From Hylemonella sp. UBA2468 (lineage in GTDB: Bacteria > Pseudomonadota > Gammaproteobacteria > Burkholderiales > Burkholderiaceae_C): DNA of 6,624 nucleotides. Shown here piece after piece: positions 1-6,117 of the stretch. The translations under genes were made by a program, and so were the position numbers. The notes beneath the pieces are model-generated. The model was not told where the DNA came from and searched no databases. It worked only from the letters and a program-made list of their open reading frames with translations. How positions within the stretch are numbered: the stretch's first letter is position 1; each line of letters opens with the position of its first letter. The stretch spans positions 1-6,624 of the forward strand of contig DDPM01000150.1 in NCBI GenBank assembly GCA_002342165.1. The letters run 5' to 3'.

Positions 1-306
1 CATCGAAGATGGGCCGGTTTCGGCCTTCTTCTTGGATACGGTCAAGTGGCGCAGCACCGCGTCGTTGAACTTGAAGGCGTGCTCCAGCTCGGCCATCACC
101 GCCTGGCCGGCTTCAATGTTGATGCACAGGTAATGGGCTTTGGCCAGCTTATTGATCATGTAGGTCATCTGGCGACGACCCCAGTCTTCAATACGGTGGA
201 TTTTGCCGCCACCGGCCACAATCATGGCCTTGTAGCGGTCGAGCATGGCCGTGACCTGCTCGCTTTGATCCGGATGGATCATGAGAACGATTTCATAGTG
301 ACGCAT
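1..306 (-). CDS. rpsF: 30S ribosomal protein S6, partial (C-terminus beyond left edge)
   Basis: Ribosomal protein S6 binds 16S rRNA with S18 in the platform of the 30S subunit. Translation on the minus strand from the ATG at 306 gives 102 codons without a stop. It opens [18 protein letters not shown] and carries the conserved stretches [20 protein letters not shown] and [13 protein letters not shown], which are S6 hallmarks, followed by the start of the charged C-terminal tail ([11 protein letters not shown]). Family members in this group are about 120 residues, so roughly the last 20 are missing off the window edge. A strong Shine-Dalgarno AAGGAG lies 5 bases before the ATG (312-317), which fixes the start. 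In Burkholderiales rpsF normally leads an operon with priB, rpsR and rplI; those would lie beyond the left edge. The gene lies downstream of and in the same direction as the symporter, but has its own candidate promoter. Identity is very secure. Confidence 0.97.
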   Translation of the reverse strand, partial: MRHYEIVLMIHPDQSEQVTAMLDRYKAMIVAGGGKIHRIEDWGRRQMTYMINKLAKAHYLCINIEAGQAVMAELEHAFKFNDAVLRHLTVSKKKAETGPSSM

Positions 307-327
307 TCAAACTCCTTGTGGATATCC

Positions 328-355
328 CGCACAGCGGTGAAAGCCACCCCCAGCG
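328..355 (-). promoter_or_regulatory. Possible small hairpin in the rpsF leader (candidate S6:S18 autoregulatory site)
   Basis: The 5' leader of rpsF can form a small hairpin on the minus strand. Inner arms GGTG/CACC (348-345 with 339-336) enclose the loop GCTTT, and outer arms CGC/GCG (355-353 with 330-328) are separated from them by an asymmetric internal loop. rpsF leaders in many bacteria carry an RNA element bound by the S6:S18 complex for feedback control, with a CCG-containing bulged motif. Here a CACCG string is present on the 3' side of the inner stem. The pairing is short and the match to the known motif is only suggestive. Confidence 0.22.
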
Positions 356-386
356 TCAACATGGAGTGTGGCAAGAAAAACCGTAA

Positions 387-392
387 ATTATA
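387..392 (-). promoter_or_regulatory. Candidate -10 box of the rpsF operon promoter
   Basis: On the minus strand the hexamer at 392-387 reads TATAAT, a perfect sigma-70 -10 match in a short AT-rich patch (about 384-394). It lies 80 bases before the rpsF start, 7 bases beyond the symporter stop. The matching -35 would fall at about 410-415, inside the last codons of the symporter gene, and reads ACGGTC, a poor match; no TTGACA-like hexamer sits at 16-18 bases. Transcription would begin near 380, leaving a leader of about 75 bases. The perfect -10 and its position support a separate promoter for ribosomal genes; the weak -35 keeps this tentative. Confidence 0.5.
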
Positions 393-398
393 TACGCG

Positions 399-2717
399 CT
401 ATGTATATTGACCGTCAGGCTCAGTGCGCTCGATGGGGTTTGGGGTGAGCCAACTGACGGCCAGCAAGGCCAAGGTGCCCAATGCGACCCCGAATACACC
501 GGCAGAAACGGGCTGAATCCCCCACCATAAACCGCTGCCCTCAAGGCTCCAGTATTGCCTGACCCAGGGCATATTGATGGCAATGTAAAAGCAAGTCACC
601 CCCATACCCACCCACATGCCCGCCAAGGCGCCTGCGCGTGTGGCCCGCGGCCAGCAGCACCCAGCAATTAAGGCGGGCACAAAGGCAGCTGCCGCAAAAG
701 AAAAAGAAGCGGTGACCAAATTCAAAATACCTGTTGACTTTTGTGCTGCAAAGTAAGCCGCGATCAAAGCCACCACCAGCAATGCAAACTTAGAAAGCAT
801 GACGCGCTTCATGGGGTAATTGGAATCTGTTCGGCCTTGGTAGGCCAGATCGTGCGATAGCGCATTGCCAATGGTAAGCAACAAACCATCGGCGGTAGAC
901 AAGGCGGCGGCCAAGCCCCCGGCTGCTACCAAGCCCGACACCACATAAGGCAAGCCTGCAATTTCGGGGGTGGCCAACATCAAAATGTCGGCGCCCAGCT
1001 TCAGTTCAGAAAACTGCAAGCGGCTGTCGCCATTGACGTCGGCAAACGATATCAATGACCCATCGACCCGAGACCACTGCGCCATCCAAGCAGGCAAGGC
1101 GGTGATGTCTTGCCCGACCAACTGACTCATCACCTCCCACTTCACCAACACCGCCAATGCAGGTGCGGCCATGTACAAAAGCCCAATGAAAAGCAGTGAC
1201 CAAGCCACAGAAGTTCTGGCCTCTGAAATAGAGGGCGTGGTGTAAAAGCGGGTTAAGAGGTGCGGCAGGCCCACAGTGCCCAACATCAAACAAAACACCA
1301 AGGCGATGAAGTTGTTTCTGGAGCTGGTGAATTGATCTTGTTCTTGGGCAGATCCCTCAGGTTGCCCAGCAAACGCTTGCACATGGGGCGGCATGCCTGC
1401 AAGAGGCTTGGCTCGGCTGAGGCTTTCTTCCTTAGCGCGCGTCCAAAGTTCTTGGGCGGCGGCCGTGGTTTTAGGCAACAAAGCAAGCTCTCGGCGCGCG
1501 GCCTCAATGTCCTCAGAGGAGGCCCGCAAGTCCATCAGGGCCTTGACCCGATACTTTAAATAAGCGCGATCCGTCTCCAGTGCTTGCGCCACATCGGCCA
1601 ACTTCTTTTCATATTCTTTGGCCCGCTTGGCATAGATTTCAATCACCTGCTGCTCAGCTGGTGATTCCATCAACTTACGTTCGAGCTGAGAAATTCGGTC
1701 CAACTGCTTACCGTAGACCCAAGGCACTACCGGATTTCCCAATTGCTTGTAAGCCAACCACGAGACCGGAATTAAAAAAGCCAAAATCATCACCACGTAC
1801 TGGGCCACCTGCGTCCAGGTCACGGCGCGCATGCCGCCTAAAAACGAACACACCAGTACCCCGCCCAGCCCCAACAAAATTCCAATTTCAAAGTGCACCC
1901 CCGTTAGGCGGGAGGTGATGAGACCTACACCATAAATTTGAGCGACCACGTAGGTAAAAGAGCACGCCACCGTGGCCAAAGCTGCGACGCGTCTGGGCCA
2001 AATGCCTCCGTAGCGGTGGGCAAAATAATCAGGAATCGTGTAGAGCTTGAGGCTTCTTATGTGAGGGGCTACCAACAATGCCACCAAACAAAACCCGCCG
2101 GTCCAGCCCAGCACATAGGCCAAGCCGCCTGGCTGACCACCAGAACCGGAAAAACCCTGCAAATACAGACCGCCAGCCAAACTGATGAATGACGCCGCAC
2201 TCATCCAGTCGGCCGCGGTAGCCATGCCGTTGTAAAAGGCAGGAATACGCCTGCCCGCAACGTAATATTCTTCTACATCCGCAGTGCGGCATTTCAAGCC
2301 TATGGCGGCATAAAGCACGACGGTGACGAATAAAAACACCGCTCCCATCCAGGATTTTGGCAAACCCCACTGCTCCGCAAAGGCCATTGCCCCTAAAAAG
2401 CAGAGCAATCCAACCGTGTAGATCGCAAAGTTGCGGTGAATCCGCCGCTTGTAGGATTTATAGGCCAAGGGGGCAAAAGTCATGGCGGCGGCGTCATCAG
2501 CCTGGTGGCGTCTCGCCAAAACGGCGTAAGACAACACGATAGCCATAAACAACAGCACTCCGCCTTGGGCCGCAAACCAATAACCCAGGTGCCAACCTTC
2601 TACTAGGCCATTGAGGTCACGCGCAAAGTAAATACCGCCCAGCGTCGCCAAAAACCAAAATACCAGAAGGGCTACGCGTATCAAAGTACTTGCGCCCTGC
2701 TGGTGGTCAAGCGTCAA
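399..2717 (-). CDS. Sodium:solute symporter with fused DUF4212 small subunit (VC_2705-type, SSS family)
   Basis: A 772-residue inner-membrane protein of the solute:sodium symporter family, probably importing a small organic acid with Na+. Residues 10-75 resemble the two-helix DUF4212 small subunit (helices about 13-31 and 44-66, motif FARDLN, then FAAQGG). An extra helix at 97-114 leads into the large subunit, starting near 121 with the family signatures YYVAGRRIPAF (151-161) and NGMATAADWMSAASFISLAG (163-182). Further marks are GGMRAVTWTQVAQ (294-306) and ATPEIAGLPYVVSGLVAAGG (582-601), followed by LSTADGLL (606-613), whose Ser607/Thr608 match the Na2-site region of the family. A hydrophilic, coiled-coil-like insert spans about 334-465, and an EF-hand-like loop spans 560-571. 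The gene follows ppsA by 24 bases on the same strand, suggesting one operon. The only available start upstream of the first helix is TTG at 2717, with no good Shine-Dalgarno; an in-frame TAA lies two codons before it. Stop is TAG. Family assignment is firm; the substrate (acetate, pyruvate, lactate or similar) is inference. Confidence 0.9.
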   Translation of the reverse strand: MTLDHQQGASTLIRVALLVFWFLATLGGIYFARDLNGLVEGWHLGYWFAAQGGVLLFMAIVLSYAVLARRHQADDAAAMTFAPLAYKSYKRRIHRNFAIYTVGLLCFLGAMAFAEQWGLPKSWMGAVFLFVTVVLYAAIGLKCRTADVEEYYVAGRRIPAFYNGMATAADWMSAASFISLAGGLYLQGFSGSGGQPGGLAYVLGWTGGFCLVALLVAPHIRSLKLYTIPDYFAHRYGGIWPRRVAALATVACSFTYVVAQIYGVGLITSRLTGVHFEIGILLGLGGVLVCSFLGGMRAVTWTQVAQYVVMILAFLIPVSWLAYKQLGNPVVPWVYGKQLDRISQLERKLMESPAEQQVIEIYAKRAKEYEKKLADVAQALETDRAYLKYRVKALMDLRASSEDIEAARRELALLPKTTAAAQELWTRAKEESLSRAKPLAGMPPHVQAFAGQPEGSAQEQDQFTSSRNNFIALVFCLMLGTVGLPHLLTRFYTTPSISEARTSVAWSLLFIGLLYMAAPALAVLVKWEVMSQLVGQDITALPAWMAQWSRVDGSLISFADVNGDSRLQFSELKLGADILMLATPEIAGLPYVVSGLVAAGGLAAALSTADGLLLTIGNALSHDLAYQGRTDSNYPMKRVMLSKFALLVVALIAAYFAAQKSTGILNLVTASFSFAAAAFVPALIAGCCWPRATRAGALAGMWVGMGVTCFYIAINMPWVRQYWSLEGSGLWWGIQPVSAGVFGVALGTLALLAVSWLTPNPIERTEPDGQYT
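1005..1040 (-). other. EF-hand-like Ca2+-binding loop in the symporter (residues 560-571)
   Basis: The 12 residues DVNGDSRLQFSE fit the canonical EF-hand loop: Asp at 1, Asn at 3, Asp at 5, hydrophobic Leu at 8, and Glu at 12, with Gly at 4. Only position 6, usually Gly, is Ser. It lies in a hydrophilic loop between predicted membrane helices (about 502-525 and 589-610). By alignment to the LeuT fold this is the extracellular loop 4 region, so it should face the periplasm. Calcium binding is inferred from the residue pattern. No second EF-hand is nearby, so it would be a solitary loop. Confidence 0.6.
1323..1718 (-). other. Hydrophilic coiled-coil-like insert in the symporter (residues about 334-465)
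   Basis: Between predicted helices ending near residue 323 and starting near 468, the symporter carries about 130 residues that are highly charged and rich in Lys, Glu, Ala and Leu. Examples are QLERKLMES (344-352), YAKRAKEYEKKLADVAQALE (362-381) and ARRELALL (407-414). The spacing of hydrophobic residues suggests amphipathic or coiled-coil helix. The last part, about 437-465, is richer in Pro, Gly, Gln and Ser and probably unstructured. The reading frame is intact, so this is part of the protein. Counting helices from a periplasmic N-terminus of the large-subunit part places it in the periplasm. Confidence 0.6.
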
Positions 2718-2742
2718 CCAATCTTATTGGGCCGTCGCTCAT
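2707..2742 (-). other. 11-codon ORF overlapping the ppsA stop (TAATG) and the symporter start
   Basis: The last base of the ppsA stop TAA is also the first base of an ATG (2742-2740), the TAATG arrangement typical of translational coupling. This ATG opens [11 protein letters not shown] and then stops at TGA (2709-2707), in a different frame from the symporter. The TTG start of the symporter lies inside it. Skipping one base after its eighth codon would join it directly to the symporter frame. It could be a small coupling leader, a chance ORF, or the true symporter start disrupted by a one-base insertion or read error. No Shine-Dalgarno of its own is evident. Confidence 0.35.
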
Positions 2743-5132
2743 TAACCGGCAGCTAGAGTCCGCCAAGTTTCAACCACGGAGTCAGGGTTGAGCGACATGG
2801 AGGTAATGCCCTGCTCGACCAGCCATTTGGCAAAGTCTGGGTGGTCGCTGGGGCCTTGACCACAAATGCCCACGTACTTGTTTTGCTTCAAGCAGGCTTG
2901 AATGGCACGCTTCACCATGGCTTCTACAGCGGGGTCGCGCTCATCAAAGTCAGCAGCCAGCAATTCCAAGCCAGAGTCGCGGTCCAGTCCCAAGGTGAGT
3001 TGGGTCAGGTCGTTGGAGCCGATGGAGAAGCCGTCGAAATACTCCAAAAACTCATCGGCCAAGATGGCGTTGCTGGGCACCTCGCACATCATGACAATTT
3101 TGAGGCCGTTTTCGCCACGCTTTAAGCCGTGCTTGCCCAGCAAATCGATCACCTTGCGCGCTTGCCCCAAGGTTCGGATGAAAGGCACCATCAGCTCCAC
3201 ATTGGTTAGGCCCATGTCCTCTCGCACACGGCGCATGGCCTGGCACTCCATGGCAAACGCCTCAGCAAAGTCTGCGCTCAGGTAGCGTGCAGCGCCCCTG
3301 AAGCCCAGCATGGGGTTTTCTTCTTCGGGCTCATAGCGGCTGCCGCCAATGAGTTTGCGGTATTCGTTGCTCTTGAAGTCCGACAAACGAACAATCACGG
3401 GCTTGGGCCAGAAGGCTGCGGCAATAGTGGCCACACCTTCGGTAACCTTGTCCACGTAAAACGCGCGGGGCGATGCATGTCCACGAGCCACAGACTCCAC
3501 GGCTTTTTTAAGTTCTGGATCCACATTGGGGTAATCCAAAATGGCTTTGGGGTGCACACCAATGTTGTTGTTGATGATGAATTCCAAACGCGCCAACCCC
3601 ACGCCATGGTTGGGCAACTGCGCAAAGTCAAAAGCCAACTGCGGGTTGCCAATGTTCATGGTGATCTTGACAGGAATGTCGGGCATTTCGCCACGCTGCA
3701 CTTCGGTCACTTCGGCTTCCAAAAGGCCGTCATAAATGTAACCGGTGTCTCCCTCAGCGCAGCTCACGGTCACCAAGGTGCCTTCTTTCAAGGTCTCGGT
3801 GGCAGTTCCACAGCCCACCACCGCCGGAATACCCAATTCGCGGGCAATGATGGCGGCGTGGCAAGTACGGCCGCCACGGTTGGTCACAATGGCGCTGGCC
3901 CGCTTCATCACCGGCTCCCAGTTGGGGTCGGTCATGTCGGTCACCAGCACATCGCCAGCTTGCACCGTATCCATTTCACTCACGTTTTGCACCAAACGCA
4001 CGGGGCCTGTACCAATTTTTTGTCCAATGGCACGACCCTCAGCCAACACGGTGCCACGGCCTTTGAGTTTGTAGCGCTGCTCTGAGCCATTGCTTTGGCT
4101 TTTGACGGTTTCGGGGCGAGCCTGCAGGATGTACAACTGTCCGTCTTGGCCGTCTTTACCCCACTCAATGTCCATAGGGCGACCGTAATGCTGCTCAATC
4201 ACCAAAGCATATTGGGCCAATTGCTCCACATCTGCATCGGTTAATGAATAACGGTTGCGCAGCTCAGCAGGTAAGTCCACGGTTTTGACCAATTTGCCAG
4301 AAGACGCTTGTTCTTCGGGGGAGGCAAACACCATTTGCAACAGTTTGGAGCCCAAGTTACGGCGAATCACAGCGCGCTTTCCGACTCTGAGGCTGTGCTT
4401 GTGCACATAAAACTCGTCGGGGTTGACCGCACCCTGCACCACGGTTTCACCCAATCCGTAGCTGGAGGTAATGAACACCACCTCTTCAAAGCCCGACTCT
4501 GTGTCTATGGTGAACATCACGCCCGCAGCACCTAAATCGGAGCGGACCATGCGCTGGATACCGGCAGAAAGTGCCACGTCGGCATGGGCAAAGCCCTTGT
4601 GCACGCGGTAGCTGATGGCGCGGTCGTTGTACAACGAGGCAAACACCTCTTTGATTTTGTGCAATACCGTGTCAATACCCGACACGTTCAAAAACGTTTC
4701 TTGCTGACCCGCAAACGAGGCGTCGGGTAAGTCTTCGGCAGTGGCAGATGACCGAACGGCAAAAGAGGCCCCCTCGTTTTCGGAGCTCAGCTTTTGAAAG
4801 GACTCTCGAATCGCTTGCTCCAGCTCAGCCGGAAACGACTGAGCTTCCACCATGGCGCGAATTTCAGCGCCAACTGCGGCCAAAGCTCGAACGTCTTCTA
4901 CATCCAGGGCCGCCAGTTTGGAGTTGATGCGTGCGCCCAGATTGCCGGCTTTGAGAAACTCCCTAAATGCGTGAGCGGTGGTGGCAAATCCGGTGGGCAC
5001 CCGAACGCCCTGCGGCAGCTGGGAAATCATCTCGCCGAGACTGGCGTTTTTACCGCCAACAGCCTCGACGTCGGTCATTCTTAAATGTTCAAACGGGACG
5101 ACCAGGGCGGTCGCGCTGAAAAGTGCTGACAT
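2742..5132 (-). CDS. ppsA: Phosphoenolpyruvate synthase (pyruvate, water dikinase)
   Basis: A cytoplasmic enzyme that makes PEP, AMP and phosphate from pyruvate, ATP and water, the first step of gluconeogenesis from C3 acids. The 796-residue length is normal for the family. The N-terminal ATP-binding domain (about 15-345) shows [11 protein letters not shown] (25-35) and the signature [20 protein letters not shown] (123-142). The central swivelling domain has [15 protein letters not shown] (420-434), in which His425 is the phosphorylated catalytic residue and Thr423 the site expected to be modified by PpsR. The C-terminal PEP/pyruvate domain has GLARLEF (512-518), NPMLGFRGA (606-614), [15 protein letters not shown] (705-719) and GICGQGPSD (755-763), with the presumed catalytic Cys757. 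The frame is open 50 codons further upstream, but the start at 5132 ([19 protein letters not shown]) is chosen. It matches the family N-terminus and has GGAG 7 bases before it (5140-5143), while the extension looks like untranslated leader. The gene is divergent from ppsR and upstream of the symporter. Confidence 0.97.
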   Translation of the reverse strand: MSALFSATALVVPFEHLRMTDVEAVGGKNASLGEMISQLPQGVRVPTGFATTAHAFREFLKAGNLGARINSKLAALDVEDVRALAAVGAEIRAMVEAQSFPAELEQAIRESFQKLSSENEGASFAVRSSATAEDLPDASFAGQQETFLNVSGIDTVLHKIKEVFASLYNDRAISYRVHKGFAHADVALSAGIQRMVRSDLGAAGVMFTIDTESGFEEVVFITSSYGLGETVVQGAVNPDEFYVHKHSLRVGKRAVIRRNLGSKLLQMVFASPEEQASSGKLVKTVDLPAELRNRYSLTDADVEQLAQYALVIEQHYGRPMDIEWGKDGQDGQLYILQARPETVKSQSNGSEQRYKLKGRGTVLAEGRAIGQKIGTGPVRLVQNVSEMDTVQAGDVLVTDMTDPNWEPVMKRASAIVTNRGGRTCHAAIIARELGIPAVVGCGTATETLKEGTLVTVSCAEGDTGYIYDGLLEAEVTEVQRGEMPDIPVKITMNIGNPQLAFDFAQLPNHGVGLARLEFIINNNIGVHPKAILDYPNVDPELKKAVESVARGHASPRAFYVDKVTEGVATIAAAFWPKPVIVRLSDFKSNEYRKLIGGSRYEPEEENPMLGFRGAARYLSADFAEAFAMECQAMRRVREDMGLTNVELMVPFIRTLGQARKVIDLLGKHGLKRGENGLKIVMMCEVPSNAILADEFLEYFDGFSIGSNDLTQLTLGLDRDSGLELLAADFDERDPAVEAMVKRAIQACLKQNKYVGICGQGPSDHPDFAKWLVEQGITSMSLNPDSVVETWRTLAAG

Positions 5133-5267
5133 GGGGAGACTCCGGAAGTTAAAAAACTGTGGGCAACACCCAGCTCCAGAGGGTGTTGGCGACTTTTTCG
5201 TTGTAAATGTGGGTCGCAGGTGGCCATGAAAATGTGGTTTGCATCGATTATTGTAAGCTTGCTCGTC
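5133..5267. promoter_or_regulatory. Divergent ppsA-ppsR intergenic control region
   Basis: This 135-base space must hold the start signals of both divergent genes. I find no sigma-70 promoter with two good hexamers. The best -10 toward ppsA is TACAAT on the minus strand (5255-5250), five of six matches. The upstream TGTAGA at 18 bases' spacing is a poor -35 and would lie over the start of ppsR. If used, the ppsA transcript would start near 5243 and carry the 5164-5188 hairpin in a leader of about 110 bases. No clear -10 toward ppsR was recognised, nor any known regulator site. Confidence 0.3.
5164..5188. repeat. Inverted repeat with flanking T-runs between ppsA and ppsR
   Basis: Perfect 8-base arms CAACACCC (5164-5171) and GGGTGTTG (5181-5188) enclose a 9-base spacer. 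Read toward ppsA, the hairpin is followed after 7 bases by six T (5156-5151), shortly before the ppsA Shine-Dalgarno. Read toward ppsR, it is followed after 5 bases by five T (5194-5198). This resembles a weak intrinsic terminator in either direction, or an operator for a dimeric regulator. T-runs in a good terminator usually start right after the stem, so termination would be inefficient. A role as attenuator in the ppsA leader is possible if the promoter is upstream of it. Confidence 0.45.
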
Positions 5268-6101
5268 ATGAGTTCTACACAAGCCCTGCGCACCGTATTT
5301 TTTGTTTCAGACGGCACAGGAATCACCGCCGAAACCTTTGGCAATGCTATCTTGGCCCAGTTTGAAATGCCGTTGCACCATGTTCGTCTTCCCTTTGTAG
5401 ACACTGTTGAAAAGGCGCATGAGGCGGTTCGACAAATCAACCATGCCGCCCAAACCGACCCTCAACGCCCCGTCATCTTTACCACCCTGGCCAACGATGA
5501 CGTGCTCAATGTCATCGTTGAAACCGCTCAGGGCAAGTTGATGGACATGTTTGCAACTTTTGTGCACCCTTTGGAGCAGGAGCTGGGCATTCGCTCCAAC
5601 CACCGCATTGGGCGGTTTAGTGATGTCAGCAAAAGCAAGGCCTATCACGACCGCATTGAAGCCATTAATTTTTCTTTGTTGCACGATGACGGCCAAACCA
5701 ACACCGATTTAGAACAATCCGATGTGATTTTGGTGGGGGTGAGCCGCAGCGGCAAAACACCCACATCACTTTACTTGGCGATGCAGTATGGTTTGAAAGT
5801 TTCAAACTACCCGCTGATTCCTGAAGATTTTGAACGTTTTCAGTTGCCTACGGCTTTGGTTCCGCACAAGTCCAAATTGTTTGGACTGACCATTCAGCCC
5901 GAGCGTTTGAGCGAAATTCGCAACGAGCGCCGCCCTAATTCTCGCTACGCTGCTTTAGAAAACTGCCGCAATGAGGTCGCCGCTGCCGAATCCATGATGC
6001 GCCGCTCAGGCATTCGGTGGCTGTCCACCACCACCAAATCCATTGAAGAAATAGCCACCACCATCTTGCAAGAAATTCGACCTGAGCGATTGAGTTATTG
6101 A
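5268..6101 (+). CDS. ppsR: PEP synthase regulatory protein (bifunctional Ser/Thr kinase and pyrophosphorylase)
   Basis: This cytoplasmic enzyme inactivates PEP synthase by ADP-dependent phosphorylation of the Thr near its catalytic His, and reactivates it by phosphate-dependent removal giving pyrophosphate. The 277-residue protein shows the family N-terminus [20 protein letters not shown] (8-27), [11 protein letters not shown] (97-107), [18 protein letters not shown] (125-142), and the nucleotide-binding loop [15 protein letters not shown] (157-171) with Lys163 and Thr164. YPLIPEDF (181-188) and LFGLTI (204-209) follow. The frame is open from a GTG at 5220 and ATGs at 5226 and 5232, which would add a hydrophobic, signal-like leader ([10 protein letters not shown]). 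Family members are soluble and start just before TVFF, so the ATG at 5268 is preferred, though no strong Shine-Dalgarno precedes it. It is divergent from its target gene ppsA, as expected, and 16 bases upstream of the TonB-type gene. Confidence 0.95.
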   Translation: MSSTQALRTVFFVSDGTGITAETFGNAILAQFEMPLHHVRLPFVDTVEKAHEAVRQINHAAQTDPQRPVIFTTLANDDVLNVIVETAQGKLMDMFATFVHPLEQELGIRSNHRIGRFSDVSKSKAYHDRIEAINFSLLHDDGQTNTDLEQSDVILVGVSRSGKTPTSLYLAMQYGLKVSNYPLIPEDFERFQLPTALVPHKSKLFGLTIQPERLSEIRNERRPNSRYAALENCRNEVAAAESMMRRSGIRWLSTTTKSIEEIATTILQEIRPERLSY

Positions 6102-6117
6102 GCTTGAGGGCCTGAAG

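Noticed and set aside
46..411. 121-codon open frame on the plus strand over rpsF
   Set aside because: It is the antisense of rpsF and its leader; the minus strand encodes an unmistakable S6 protein.
1260..1918. Two plus-strand frames of about 100 codons within the symporter insert
   Set aside because: They are antisense to an intact minus-strand frame whose insert translates as charged helical protein. No start signals or family resemblance were seen.
3477..4085. 202-codon open frame on the plus strand within ppsA
   Set aside because: It lies fully antisense to the conserved ppsA coding sequence, is rich in His, Gly and Val as expected from the complement of a biased gene, and has no recognisable domain.
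5220..5267. Hydrophobic, signal-peptide-like N-terminal extension of PpsR
   Set aside because: PpsR acts on cytoplasmic PpsA and family members begin just before the TVFF strand. The stretch is better explained as intergenic DNA. The weak Shine-Dalgarno at 5268 leaves slight doubt.
5133..5282. 50-residue N-terminal extension of PpsA
   Set aside because: The extension is Cys/His/Pro-rich, unlike the family, and would overlap the ppsR start. The ATG at 5132 has a Shine-Dalgarno and the family N-terminus.
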